NCBI RefSeq assembly: GCF_030272615.1
Contig: NC_081412.1
Coordinates: forward strand, 691,118,083-691,182,082
Length of the DNA stretch: 64,000 nucleotides
Direction: 5' to 3'
From: Cryptomeria japonica
Taxonomy: Eukaryota; Streptophyta; Pinopsida; Cupressales; Cupressaceae
The stretch's first letter is position 1. The number at the start of each line of letters is the position of its first letter. Of the stretch, positions 11,963 to 21,912 are shown in pieces. The notes beneath the pieces were generated by a model, which worked only from the letters and a program-made list of their open reading frames with translations, had not been told where the DNA came from and made no database searches. A program made the position numbers and the translations under genes.

Positions 11963-12846
11963 GAACTTTGATAGTCTCCAAAAGCTCACCTTAGTTTTCC
12001 TTCCCCTCTTTTTTATTTTGTAGAATTTGAAACCACAATCTTAGAAGGAACAACATTGCCTTAAGACTCATAGATCTTATTTGGGCAAGAGACACGCATT
12101 AAAGCCAACCCACTTCAAGTTAACACTACTGTTGCAAGAGCCTAAAGAGGTATAACATGAAAAGAGTGAATATAAGGCTTCAAAGAGTCAAATTTCACAC
12201 ATAGACATGTGAAAACTCTTCTATCATTTCCAACCAAAAAAAAATTTCCTTTGTATTGAATTTTTCCATCAAACTTGTATTTTACCTCAATGTTTTTGGA
12301 TTCTCCATTTCAACAAAAAGCTTGCACAACCATATGTAATTGTGAATTTATGATATCTTATACACGTGAAAAATAAGTGACATCCATGGTCTTATAAACA
12401 ACCCATACAATCACAAAACCATGGTCCTTGCTCAAGAATAAAGCCCCTATCCTTTTTTTACTAGATCATAACTTGGAAAAAGAACTATTAACCAAAGGAA
12501 AAAATGGGAGGAAAATTTAACTATGATTACACAAACATCCAATTATTCAATTATGTTTTGCCATGTTTATTCCTTGTGAATCTACAAACCAAGGACAAAC
12601 CCACCAAAAAATTATAAAGCCTTTTGAGGGTTAAGTTTGAGACAACTAGCTCTAAAATCTCCTAAGAAATCTTGATACATTTGAATATCTTCCAAAGAAT
12701 AAATCTTTGATAGGATTGAAAGTTGAATTTGAAGGAGGGTGCAGAGGAGAATATGACGCAATCCACCACTATGGAAAATAGTTTCTGTTTGATAAACAAT
12801 ACAATCACAAGCCACCAACTTATTAAGATGAAACTCTAAATATTAA

Positions 12847-13310
12847 CTATGTATGGTGAAATTGTGAGACTAAATTATTATAAAACCAAATAAAGATCCA
12901 ACCACATAAAATCCTAGTTCTACAATAAAATCCACCATACACCAATGAAGAACCTAAAAACATGAAAATCAACAAATGTGAAAGATTATGCCATTCACAT
13001 GCTCATTAGGGTTTGACCCCCATTGTTTCCTAGCTCCATTGATCTTGCTTGGTATGTTGGTTTCTCTCAGATTTTATGTGTGCACAAGAACTCAATAAAG
13101 ATCAGATTGTGGTTGTGTATGTAGAGACTTGAGTAATCACTATGTCATTAGGATTCACATGAGCCTTAGGATCACAGTATTAGTATTAGGATTGATAAGG
13201 ATAAAAAGATCATCTTTTATATAGAGTACCCTAGGAATGGAGGGATAGGATTAAGAGGTGGAGGGATAAATGATTAGTCGACTCAGATTAGGAATAACAT
13301 GCCCTTTATC
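12847..13310 (-). mobile_element. Diverged solo or partial LTR of the E1 family
   Basis: It aligns by eye with the first ~330 bp of the E1 LTR in the same orientation. Shared blocks are tgtatggtgaaa at the start, aaagatcca, agggttt, ctccattgatcttgcttg, attttatgtg(tg)cacaag and, later, gggataggattaagaggtg. Identity is roughly two thirds, far lower than between the two E1 LTRs, so it is an older insertion of a related element. No internal region is attached. From 13311 to 13746 I see nothing recognisable. Confidence 0.6.
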
Positions 13311-13746
13311 TAAACTCTTCTTTTACTCACCCAAGATAACTCTTTTCCCAAATAAATCATTATCTATTAGCATTTATGCCACAACATTTTAGTTTAGTGC
13401 CTAGTATGTCGTATTTAAAGACAAGTCTTAGGACACTAGAAAAACATCTTTGGAATCTCATCATCTTGCAAAGCATGTTAGAATCACCAAACAAAAAACA
13501 TCATCTTGAGAGCATTTTTTTTTTTGAGTAGTTTACATTTGTACCAAAAACTACAACACTTTACACATTTACATTTGTGTGTCTTTTGTGCTTTTGACTC
13601 TTATGTAAGCAACTAAAATTGTTTGATTGTGGCTCAAGAAAGTTTTCATACTTGAATCCTAGCACAAAAAACCACCAAAGGTGTTTATTAACTCTACATT
13701 AGCACAAAAATAGATATAGATGTAGGAGTCCAAGATTCTTAGACAT

Positions 13747-13751
13747 GTAAT
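13747..13751. repeat. Target-site duplication of E1, left copy
   Basis: The five bases gtaat directly precede the left E1 LTR and match the five bases after the right LTR (30092-30096). Such a duplication is made by integrase-mediated insertion. Confidence 0.93.
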
Positions 13752-14533
13752 TGTATACGGTGAAAATGGATAACAATAATAACTATATTGAAAGGCTAAA
13801 TGAATTCAACCACCAAACCCTAGCCTAACAACAACAAAGATCCACCATAACATATGAAGATTACCTAAGACAATGCAAATCAAATGAAATCACAAAGATT
13901 ATACCATCACATGTCCAATAGGGTTTGGATCTCCATTCTTCCTATCTCCATTGATCTTGCTTGATATATTTGCTCTCAAATTTTATGTGCACAAGAGCTC
14001 AACAAAGAACGGAATGTGGTTGCAAGTAGGATCGCCTATGTTCAAAAGCATAGTGTAGTGAAGTGCATAAATTGATTAGCCAGGGTTTGATAATGAAGGA
14101 AGCATCTCCTTATATAGAAGACACTATATGAAATGAAGGGATAAGATTGAGAGGTGTAAAAGGAGGTCGGCTATGATTAGAGGGTAGGTAAAAGAAATAA
14201 TAAAATAATGAAAGGGGTAGGTAGTGTATGAATTAAGAGATGAATGACATGTGTCATGGGTAGAAAAGGCTAATGAATTAATTAAATAAATAAAGATTTA
14301 TTTAATTAATAGAAGAAGTGGGATAATTAAATAAATAAGATATTTATTTAATTTAGGAAAAGGATAATTTAAATAAATAAATATATTTATTTAAATGAGA
14401 AATAAGGCTAGAAGAGTATAAATGAATTAATTAAATAAATAAATATTTATTTAATTAATAGAAGAATTAAGCTTAGATAATTAAATAAATAAAATATTTA
14501 TTTAATTAGAGTGGACAATTTTAGGTGTCTACA
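13752..14533 (-). repeat. E1 3' LTR
   Basis: This is the 782-bp left LTR. On the plus strand it starts tgtatacggtg and ends aggtgtctaca. Differences from the right LTR include a 12-bp insertion (aattaagagatg, near 14231) and about 12 substitutions. It contains five AT-rich palindromes (14275-14509) and a TATA-like cttatata at 14109-14116. Confidence 0.93.
14275..14509. repeat. Array of five AT palindromes in the E1 LTR
   Basis: Five near-perfect inverted repeats built from attaattaaataaataa and its complement lie at about 14275-14310, 14324-14354, 14366-14396, 14424-14459 and 14478-14509. Arms are ~13-16 bp with 1-4 bp centres, and short G-containing spacers separate them. The array is conserved in the other LTR (about 29832-30067). 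On the transcribed strand it lies in U3, upstream of the TATA box. Confidence 0.85.
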
Positions 14534-14548
14534 TTTTACCCCTCTTTG
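14534..14548 (-). promoter_or_regulatory. E1 polypurine tract
   Basis: On minus the bases next to the 3' LTR read CAAAGAGGGGTAAAA, a purine-rich run that would prime plus-strand DNA synthesis. Confidence 0.75.
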
Positions 14549-15059
14549 AGACAATGCGGCTTGTCGCGTTGTTTCAAAGAAGATAATATGAACTCATACA
14601 GAGTTGCCCCAAGATGGGAATGATATGCCCTCTTAAGAGATTGGATGAAAATGTCTAGAAAGATCGTAGACAATCTCTCGATAAGAAAGAAAGGCTAGAA
14701 TGGACTGACCGAATAGAATAGAGTGACAGAGTCACTGGATAAAGAAGACTGACTTAGGAGACGAGGGCTAGGGCAGTCTATAAGATAGACCACGAGGGAA
14801 ATACATCCTCATTGTCATCTACACCTCTAAGAGATTAGAGTGTAGAGAGAGAAAAGAGCAGCAGTAGTCAGCAGCGATGGCTTTTGTTCACAAATTCGAC
14901 CGCGTTCACCGATTCTAGAGGCCAGCAGATGCAGGAGAGTCGATAAGTACCACAAAACCTCCTCGTACTTTGTTGCATTTATTATTATCATTAATGCATG
15001 CTAGATAGGGCAATAAATGCACTTAGAATAGGGTCCAAAAAAATGTCAAAAATGTCCAA

Positions 15060-15345
15060 GCACGTCTGCGTTGGTGCTAGGCGCGTCTATGCTCGCTAGG
15101 CGCGTCTGTGTTTGTGCCAGGCGCGTCTGTGCGGGAAAAGGCGTTTGTGCCGAATGCGGCCGCGTTTGCGCTGTGTAGGCGCGTCTATGCCAAGGAGGCA
15201 CGTTTGTGTCGCCCAGGTGCGTCTATGCAGAGCATAGGCACGTCTGTGTGTTTCAGGTGCGTCTGTGTAAAACAGGCGCGCTTATGCAGTCTCCAAGCGC
15301 GTTTATGTCAGGAAAGCGCGTTTGTGTCAAAAAAATGTGAATTTG
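15060..15345 (+). repeat. CGCGTCTGTG tandem array (left), ~14 copies, ~20-bp spacing
   Basis: About 14 copies of a gcgcgtctgtg-like core (variants gcgcgtctatg, gcacgtttgtg, gtgcgtctgtg) recur every 17-22 bp in plus orientation, separated by short variable pieces. The array lies between the 3' LTR and the antisense PMD ORF, in the ORF's orientation. An ORF across it (15108-15401) exists only because of the repeat. Confidence 0.85.
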
Positions 15346-15369
15346 TGTCTTCTAGGTCAAATCGGCAGT

Positions 15370-15550
15370 TTTGTGATGAACATACGCTGTCGATTGGATA
15401 AGCTGCTGAGAGGATACACTCAAGCAGGCCCTCTAAGGAAGACTAGGATTGCAAATAGGGCTAGGATTGACAATTCTGTGATAGAACATACGTTGCCAAT
15501 CAGGAAACTACTCAAGAGGATTCACTCAAGCAGAGGCCCTAGGATAGGAT
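15370..15550 (+). repeat. Direct repeat, ~90 bp x 2
   Basis: The segment with tgtgatgaacatacgctg, gattgg and cactcaagcag (15372-15455) recurs at 15474-15550 with tgtgatagaacatacgttg, caatcagg and cactcaagcag. It links the CGCGTCTGTG array to the gatgaacag repeats. Confidence 0.65.
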
Positions 15551-15558
15551 AGATCAAG

Positions 15559-15835
15559 GCACTTTGTGATGAACAGTGAGTACCAAGATATAGTACTTTA
15601 TGATGAACAGGGAGTACTAAAATATGAGCAGCACTTTGTGATGAACAGTGAGTGCAAATGTGAGCAGCACTTTGTGATGAACAGTGAGTGTCAAACACGT
15701 AGTACTTTGTGATGAACAGTGAGTACCACTAGGATAGAAGCAACACTTTGTGATGAACAGGGAGTGTCACTAGGATAGAATACCATATGCACTTAGATAA
15801 AAAGTAGCATTTTGTGATGAACAGTGAATGCCACT
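15559..15835 (+). repeat. gcactttgtgatgaacag tandem repeat, 7 copies
   Basis: Seven copies of gcactttgtgatgaacag followed by tgagtg/ggagta start near 15559, 15592, 15631, 15666, 15701, 15742 and 15806. Intervals are 33-41 bp, the last 64 bp. The variable tails are short and related. The array ends just before the antisense ORF and may be 5' untranslated or intronic, since tgactgcag|gag at 15862-15870 looks like a 3' splice site. Confidence 0.85.
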
Positions 15836-15879
15836 ATGACTGACATGATTGATTTGCTTGACTGCAGGAGTATTTGCCT

Positions 15880-17778
15880 ATGTTGGAGTCACGGGAGAGA
15901 TTCCCGTCGACGCAGAGATTGCGACCTGAGCTGACCTTCGAGGACCGAGCAGCTATTGAGGCTATGGGTCTGAGACATATTCTGTATGTGCCTGAGTTTC
16001 AGGCGAACATGGGACTGCTGACTGCACTGGCGGAGAGGTGGCACTCCGAGACTTGTACCTTTCATTTACTGATGGGGGAGATGACAGTCACCCTCGAGGA
16101 TGTAGATAGGATTTTGAGGATATCGATCGATGGGGAGCTAATTCCCTATGATCGAGATGGAGACAGGGAGGCCCTGAGACGAGTGTTCCAGGACCCAGGA
16201 TTGGAGATGAGGGCAGGGCATGTGGCATGGGATACCATGACACAGACAGGATTGGCACTACCAGTGGTGATAGGAGGAGCGATCAATGGGTTCTTGTGTC
16301 CGGATAGAGTGACACGAGGGTTGGTTGTGGGCTGGGGAGGTGCATTGGAGATACTGGTAACACAGCACACCAGATATGCCTGGGGACCATGCGTTCTGGC
16401 GCACTTATATTACGAGCTACATCAGTTTGTGTACCATGGGTCAGTGGGATTGGGCTGTGGGGTCACATTGTTACAGGTGTGGGCCTATGAGCATCTACCG
16501 GTGACGAGACCGATACACTTCAGGGGCAGAGGTCACGGACACAGTTTCGTGCATTTGTACGACATGATCACCTCGCAGCCACGGATTGGCAGGTTAGAGC
16601 ACTAGCGGCGGGTTATAGATGACATTGATATGGTTATATGGAGGCCGTACCTAGGATGCGAGTAGTGGGAGGATGATGTGGTAAAGCTACCCTACACCTT
16701 CTGGAGCAGGTACCTAATTGGGCGGATGCCCTATGTACTGGAGAGGCAACTAGTGGATAGGGTGGGCAGGCAGTTCGGCAGGATCCAGCGGATGCCACAG
16801 GGTTCAGGCATGTATGCATGGACTGTCAAGGATCAGGCACAGTTTGGGCCCTTACTATCATCTGATCAGGCTGTTACACAGCTAGTAGAGATGATGCCCC
16901 TACCCTGAGACATATGGCCAGAGATCGAGGATGCCGGCATGGATGTTGAGTACATAGCATACTAGGCCGAGCATCCATTCCCACGCTTGATGGATCCAGG
17001 AGAGCTACTAGATGGTGATGATGGTGGGGATGGTGATGATGATGGAGGTGATGGGGGGAGAGGCCGACGGAGGAGGAGAGGGGCAGTTGGAGAGAGGAGG
17101 GTGGCACCGCGGAGGGAGGGTGGAGAGGACAGGCAGGCTCGAGTGGTGAGGGGTCGCGGTGGATTACCGCTATAGGTGCCAGCAGCACAGGGTCCCAGAC
17201 AGGGACAGGTATAGGTACCACCACCAGTACAGGCACGGGCATAGGGGTAGGCACCCGTACAGGGGGAGCCACAAGCAGAGCCACAGAGGGCTGAGGCAGA
17301 GGAGGATGAGCTGACTGAGCTGAGGGAGATTTGTTAGGGACAGGCATATGAGATCCAGGACTTAGAGAGGGAGAGGGACAGACTCAGAAGGCGACTCAGA
17401 GATACTGAGCGGGAGCGGGACCAGGCCATACAGCGCTACACAGAGGCTGAGACAGCACTGAGGGCTACGAGGCAGGCAACAGAGGACACAGGGGCTGGAT
17501 ATGCCTACGTCCTGCGGGCAGGGGAGGAGATTGGCTACTAGCGAGACCTCTATTATGGTGTGGTGCCAGCTGATCAGCGGGCGAGGAGCTTCCATAGACC
17601 ATCACGGATAGTGATAGCTACGGGAGGGAGCCGGAGGAGACAGGCGTCTAGTGGTGGGGTTATGGGTCCTCCACCACCACCAGATAGAGGGGACAGGAGG
17701 GATGATCCCGGGGCAGGTCCTTCGGGGGCTCAGATTCCGTCGAGGCCAGGCAGCTCCAAGGGAGGGAGTTCATCATAG
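15880..17778 (+). pseudogene. Antisense ORF of E1 encoding a plant mobile domain (PMD/MAIN-like) protein
   Basis: One plus frame of about 633 codons starts at ATG 15880 and ends at TAG 17776. The first ~340 codons match the PMD (aminotransferase-like plant mobile domain) family: GLLTALAERWHSETCTFHL, GEMTVTLEDVDRIL, WGPCVLAHLYYELHQFVYH, TLLQVWAYEHLPVTRP and later DMVIWRPYL. Next comes an Asp/Gly/Arg-rich segment (16990-17160), a Pro/Gln/Ala-rich segment (17175-17290), a predicted coiled coil (17300-17480) and a Pro/Gly/Ser-rich tail. PMD proteins such as Arabidopsis MAIN and MAIL1 act in the nucleus in transposon silencing and gene expression, and the domain also occurs in transposons. The frame has ten internal stops, nine TAG and one TGA, and no frameshift. 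The region is visibly GC-richer than the rest of E1. It converges with gag-pol. Domain assignment is strong; any role in the element is inference. Confidence 0.85.
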
Positions 17779-19387
17779 CCGTAGAGGGCTCCCTATGTAT
17801 CAGTATTGTATCATTTTTGTATGATGATGTAGACACCTGCGGGTGATTATAGCCATATGATTTTGACATCATTGTATCATGACACTTTTGATTTATATAT
17901 ATGAGATGATTCTTCTTTGCGGCAGCTATATGCATGTGTACCTATGTGATGTTTCTATGTGTTGCTTATGATATGGATGCAAATATGTACATGATGAAAT
18001 ACAATATTTTTGTGTTCTTTTATGTTTTATATGTGTATGCAAATGTAAATGTGAATGTATGTAATGCAGATGAATATGATAATGCAAATGTAAATTGTGC
18101 TAATAGGTTTTGTGTGCAAGATATGATGTAGTTGTGATATCTATATGTATGTATGAAATGTTTATATGTGGTAATGCAGGTGCAACTACATGAAATGCAA
18201 ATGTTTTTGGCGTGTCCTTATACTCAGTCATATGATAGCAGGCTACGCGGACTCGAGAAGGACGATGGAAGTCAATCAAGAAAGGGGGATGAAAGACAGA
18301 AGATATGAAAGTGAAAGAGCTTCTTGTGCGTTATCATCATTGAGCTTTATTATGGCAAGTAGGTTATGACAATCGAGGCATATGTTTGACCCAGAAAGTC
18401 ATTGTACTTGTTTGCATGGAGATAAGACAGTCACAAACAAGGAATGCCCCAGTTCACACTAGACTCACAGTGTCCTCATATCCTTGGACAAGTCATAGCA
18501 TTACTAAGAGACAATCCACAAACAACAAATACAAATAGGTGATGATACCCCATCCTCGCCTTTCTAGTCAAAGACATCCTGGAGATAGAATCTCTAGTTA
18601 GAGACATCCTGGAAAAGCTAAAAGACATGTCACCCAAAAGATAAAATCAAAAGAAAACCAAGACTCGACACCAACATCCACTGTAGTCCTCAAGTTTAGT
18701 GTCTCTTGTCACTTGTATAAGTCTTATCTGATTGTGGTCATAATGTTTACTTTCACAGAAAGGATAGATAGCACTGAGCCATAATGTTGTCTAAGTCTGT
18801 TGAAAGATTTGATTTGTTGAAGCCCATTGTTGCTATTGTGTCTCATCTGAAACTAACTGAATCCATGAAACTGATACTTTATTGCGAAGAAGATGGAACT
18901 TTATTGTGGATTGTGATGCAAATGTTGCTTTATTGCGGATTGTGCGCGGATAGACTGAAGGAAGCTGGAAGAAATTGTACTCCTCTAAACATGTGATGTT
19001 CTCAGTTCCACACCCATCACTAGACATAGGATTTGCGTTAGCCACAGATAGGAGCTGATTTATTATGGATGGAAAGGAGTGCAAAGGGAGGTTTATTATG
19101 AATGGTGAACCAATCTTGGGTAGATCAATAACAAGCCATGATGGGAATGGGTAAGTTTATTATGAATGAATAGGTTGTGCGTGTGTGCAAAGTGAAAGGA
19201 TGAAAGTGAATCCTGAAGGAGGGAGGAGCAATGTCTCTACGCAAGGCGTTGGTGACCCAGTTTTCACCATGGTACTTGCCCAGGGCGCCACCGAAGTGGT
19301 TTTCACCGTTGGACGAAATTATTTCTCTTTACTTTTTTCGATTTTTCAATGTTTTTTTGTGTCACAAGGTCCTGTTTGCCAGGTTTT
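17779..19387. other. E1 3' region between convergent ORFs, no gene recognised
   Basis: This non-coding stretch separates the end of the antisense ORF from the end of gag-pol. It holds A/T/G-rich simple sequence (aatgcaaatg repeats about 17990-18090) and several tttattatgaatg/tttattgcg-like repeats (18340-19170). It also repeats ggttttcacc (19259-19390). It would contain both transcripts' 3' ends. No terminator-like motif stands out. Confidence 0.55.
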
Positions 19388-19550
19388 CACCAAGTAACGA
19401 TTTTTTTTGTTTTGTAATTTTTTTTTTGTATTTTTGAAATTTTTGAATTTTTTTGTATTTTTGAACTTTTTCATTTTTTTGTACTTTTGAAATTTTTGAA
19501 TTTTTTTGTATTTTTGAACTTTTTCATTTTTTTGTATTTTTTGAATTAGG
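19388..19550. repeat. T-rich tandem repeat
   Basis: About 160 bp of tttttgtatttttgaa followed by attttttgaa or ctttttcat recurs with a ~50-bp super-period. On the gag-pol strand it is A-rich and lies directly after the last coding codons. Confidence 0.8.
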
Positions 19551-19560
19551 ATATTCCAAA

Positions 19561-21912
19561 GAGCTATGTGTAGAACCTACGAAGGTGCATGTTGTTGATA
19601 GGATCCTCCAAAGGTTCACCTTTTGTAGTTGAGAGCTGATATGCCCTAGATCCATATGCTGCTGTAATGATGTAAGGACCAAGCCAATTTGGTTCGAACT
19701 TGCCCTTCTTCTCTCTATCTTGCTGATTTTTGGGGTTTTCTCTGAGAACCAAATCACCTACCTCAAATGTACGAGGCTTGACCTTGTGATTGTAGCTGCG
19801 ACTCATTCGTTGTTGGTAAGCCTTGAGATGATTAAAAGCAGTTTGTCTTCGTTCATCCAGTAGTTCAAGTTCTTGTAAGTGAGAGACCTTATAGTCTTCA
19901 TCACTGATAATGTTTTGCAAAGAGACTCATAAAGAGGGTAGCTCGACCTCAATAGGCAAGATAGCTTCAGCGTCGTAGACAAGTGAATAGGGTGTAGCTC
20001 CTGTAGGTGTGCGGACACTTGTGTAGTATGCCCAAAGTGCAGGATTAAGTTGGATATGCCAATTACGGGTAGCGTCATCGACTGTCTTTTTTAGGATTTT
20101 AAGGATTGTCTTATTAGACGCCTCAGCTTGACCATTACCTTGGGCGTAATATGGCGTGGAGAAATGATGGGAAATATGGAAGCAGTCACAGAGTTCACGA
20201 ACATCCTGATTTTTTAAGGGACGCCCGTTATCAGTGATAATGGAAACAGGAATACCGTATCGACAAATGATATAGTTGAGGATGAACGTAGCAATTTGTT
20301 TTCCAATGACTTGTGTGAGAGGCACGGCTTCAATCCATTTTGTGAAATACTCTATGGCAGTGATAATGAATTTATGACCATTGGAAGAAGGAGGGTGAAT
20401 CTTGCCTATGAGATCGAGTCCCCACTGACAAAAGGGCCAAGGAGACGCAATTGGTTGAAGTTCTTGTGCTGGCGCATGTATGAGGTCTCCATGAATTTGA
20501 CATTGCTTACATTTCTTGACAAACTGATATGAGTCCTTTTCCATATTGGGCCAGTAATATCCAGTCCTGATGAGTTTCTTGGCTAAGGTAGGACCACTAG
20601 CATGTGGACCACATATCCCTTCATGTACTTCACGTAACGCAATCTGAGCTTCGTCGCTTTCTAAACATCTAAGAAGAGTGCCATCTAGACCTTGCCGGTA
20701 TAGGATATCAGCTAAAATGACATATTGAGAGGATTGGCAAATGAAAGTGTGGTGTTGGTTATTTGATAGATCAGGAGGTAAGGTATCATCACAAAGGTAT
20801 GTGAAAATGGAACCATATAACTGGGACTCGGGACCGACAACACATATCATCTCAGTAGGAATGATTTCATATGAAGGAACCAAAAGGTTATCCACCAAGA
20901 ACTCATAGCGGGTCTCATTTGGAGGTAGATCGATCAGTGAAGCAATTGTAGCCATGGCATCTGCAACTCGATTTTGCTCTCTTGGTATCTGCTCAAAGTC
21001 TATCTTTGTGAAGTGTTGTTTCAGGTCATCCATCATTTGTTTGTAAGGCATTAATTTTTCATCTTTTGTTTGGTAATCATCAGTTGCTTGACGGATTACA
21101 AGTTGAGAGTCCCCAAAAACACAAAGTTCCTGGATCTTCCACTGAACTGCAATCCATAATCCAGTTGTTAATGCCTCATATTCCGCTATATTGTTAGTGC
21201 AAGGAAATGATAAGCGGTATGATTTTGGTATAGAATCCCCTTGAGGAGTTATAAAGAGGATGCAAGCTCCTACCCCATGCTGTGTGTATAAGCCATCGAA
21301 GTACAGTTGCCATGGCTTTGCATGTGACATTATTAAAATGGATTCATCTAGAAATTCTGAACTTAGAGGAACATCATCTATCATGGGGGCATCTGCTAAT
21401 TGATCTGTGATGGCTTGTCCTTTTATTGCTTTTCTATCCACATACTCGATGTCGAATTCACTCAGGATCATTACCCATTTGGCTAGTCGCCCAGTAAGTG
21501 TTGCTTTATTGGGAAGGTATTTCAATGGATCGATTATTGCAACCAACTTAGTCTTATGAGTGAGCATGTAATGTCGTAATTTCTGCGAAGCAAAGACCAT
21601 GGCAAGACATGCACGCTCAATTGGTGTGTAGTTTAGCTCATATCCCACCAATGTGCGACTGATATAGTATACTGCTTTTTCCTTGCCCTCAGCAATTTGT
21701 TGTGCTAAGAGTGCCCCCAGTGCTGTTGGAGTAGCTGATATGTATAGTAACAGAGGCTGATCTGGAACTGGTGGCATCAGAACTAGTGGATTCAAAAGAT
21801 AATCTTTGAGTGTCTAGAAAGCTTGTTGATAGTTATCATCCCATTTGAATTTGATGTTTTTATGTAGCAGGTGCTGAAAAGGATTACACTTATCTACAAG
21901 TTGCGCTATGAA
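19561..21912 (-). pseudogene. E1 pol C-terminal half: RNase H, archaeal-type RNase H, integrase
   Basis: One minus frame. The first RNase H (about 21800-21390) has LYISATPTALGALLAQ, RLRHYML and LTGRLAKWVMILSEFDIEYV; its first catalytic Asp is Ser, as is common in Tat elements with a second RNase H. The second, archaeal-type RNase H (21310-20900) keeps D-E-D-D: LYFDGLYTQHGVGA, CTNNIAEYEAL, CVFGDSQLVI and REQNRVADAMA. Integrase has the HHCC zinc finger (VHEGICGPHASG, CKQCQIHGD) and an intact DDE core: WGLDLIG, IITDNGRPL and YAQGNGQAEASNKT. The C-terminal GPY/F part (FEPNWLGPYII) ends at TAG 19561. Stops are TAG in AF*TLK (about 21816), TGA at 19924 (Arg CGA expected) and the TGA at 21913. Integrase inserts the cDNA, and RNase H removes template RNA. 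Confidence 0.9.

Larger units (their letters stand above)
10166..12846. other. AT-rich spacer with no recognisable gene
   Basis: No ORF here has convincing protein character. An ORF on minus at 12612-12818 (68 codons) was inspected and not recognised. The interval holds an AT-rich imperfect tandem repeat (11030-11285) and a foldback (11816-11962), both listed separately. Confidence 0.55.

Noticed and set aside
15108-15401. 97-codon plus-strand ORF rich in Cys, Val and Arg
   Set aside because: It is the translation of the CGCGTCTGTG array; its pattern follows the DNA repeat and it has no family match. The minus ORFs across 28903-29198 are the same artefact.
15060-15835. Regularly spaced repeats resembling a CRISPR array
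   Set aside because: The interspersed pieces are short, variable in length and related to one another, the host is a plant, and the repeats lie inside an LTR retrotransposon.
16603-17541. TAG readthrough or a changed genetic code as explanation for the many in-frame TAG codons
   Set aside because: Positions are scattered inside domains, occur in unrelated elements, and match CAG or TGG in expected motifs; TGA at CGA sites also occurs. Deamination explains all of them.
17870-18131. 65-codon Tyr/Met/Val-rich plus ORF near the end of the PMD region
   Set aside because: It lies in simple AT/G repeats after the PMD stop, with no domain or conserved context.
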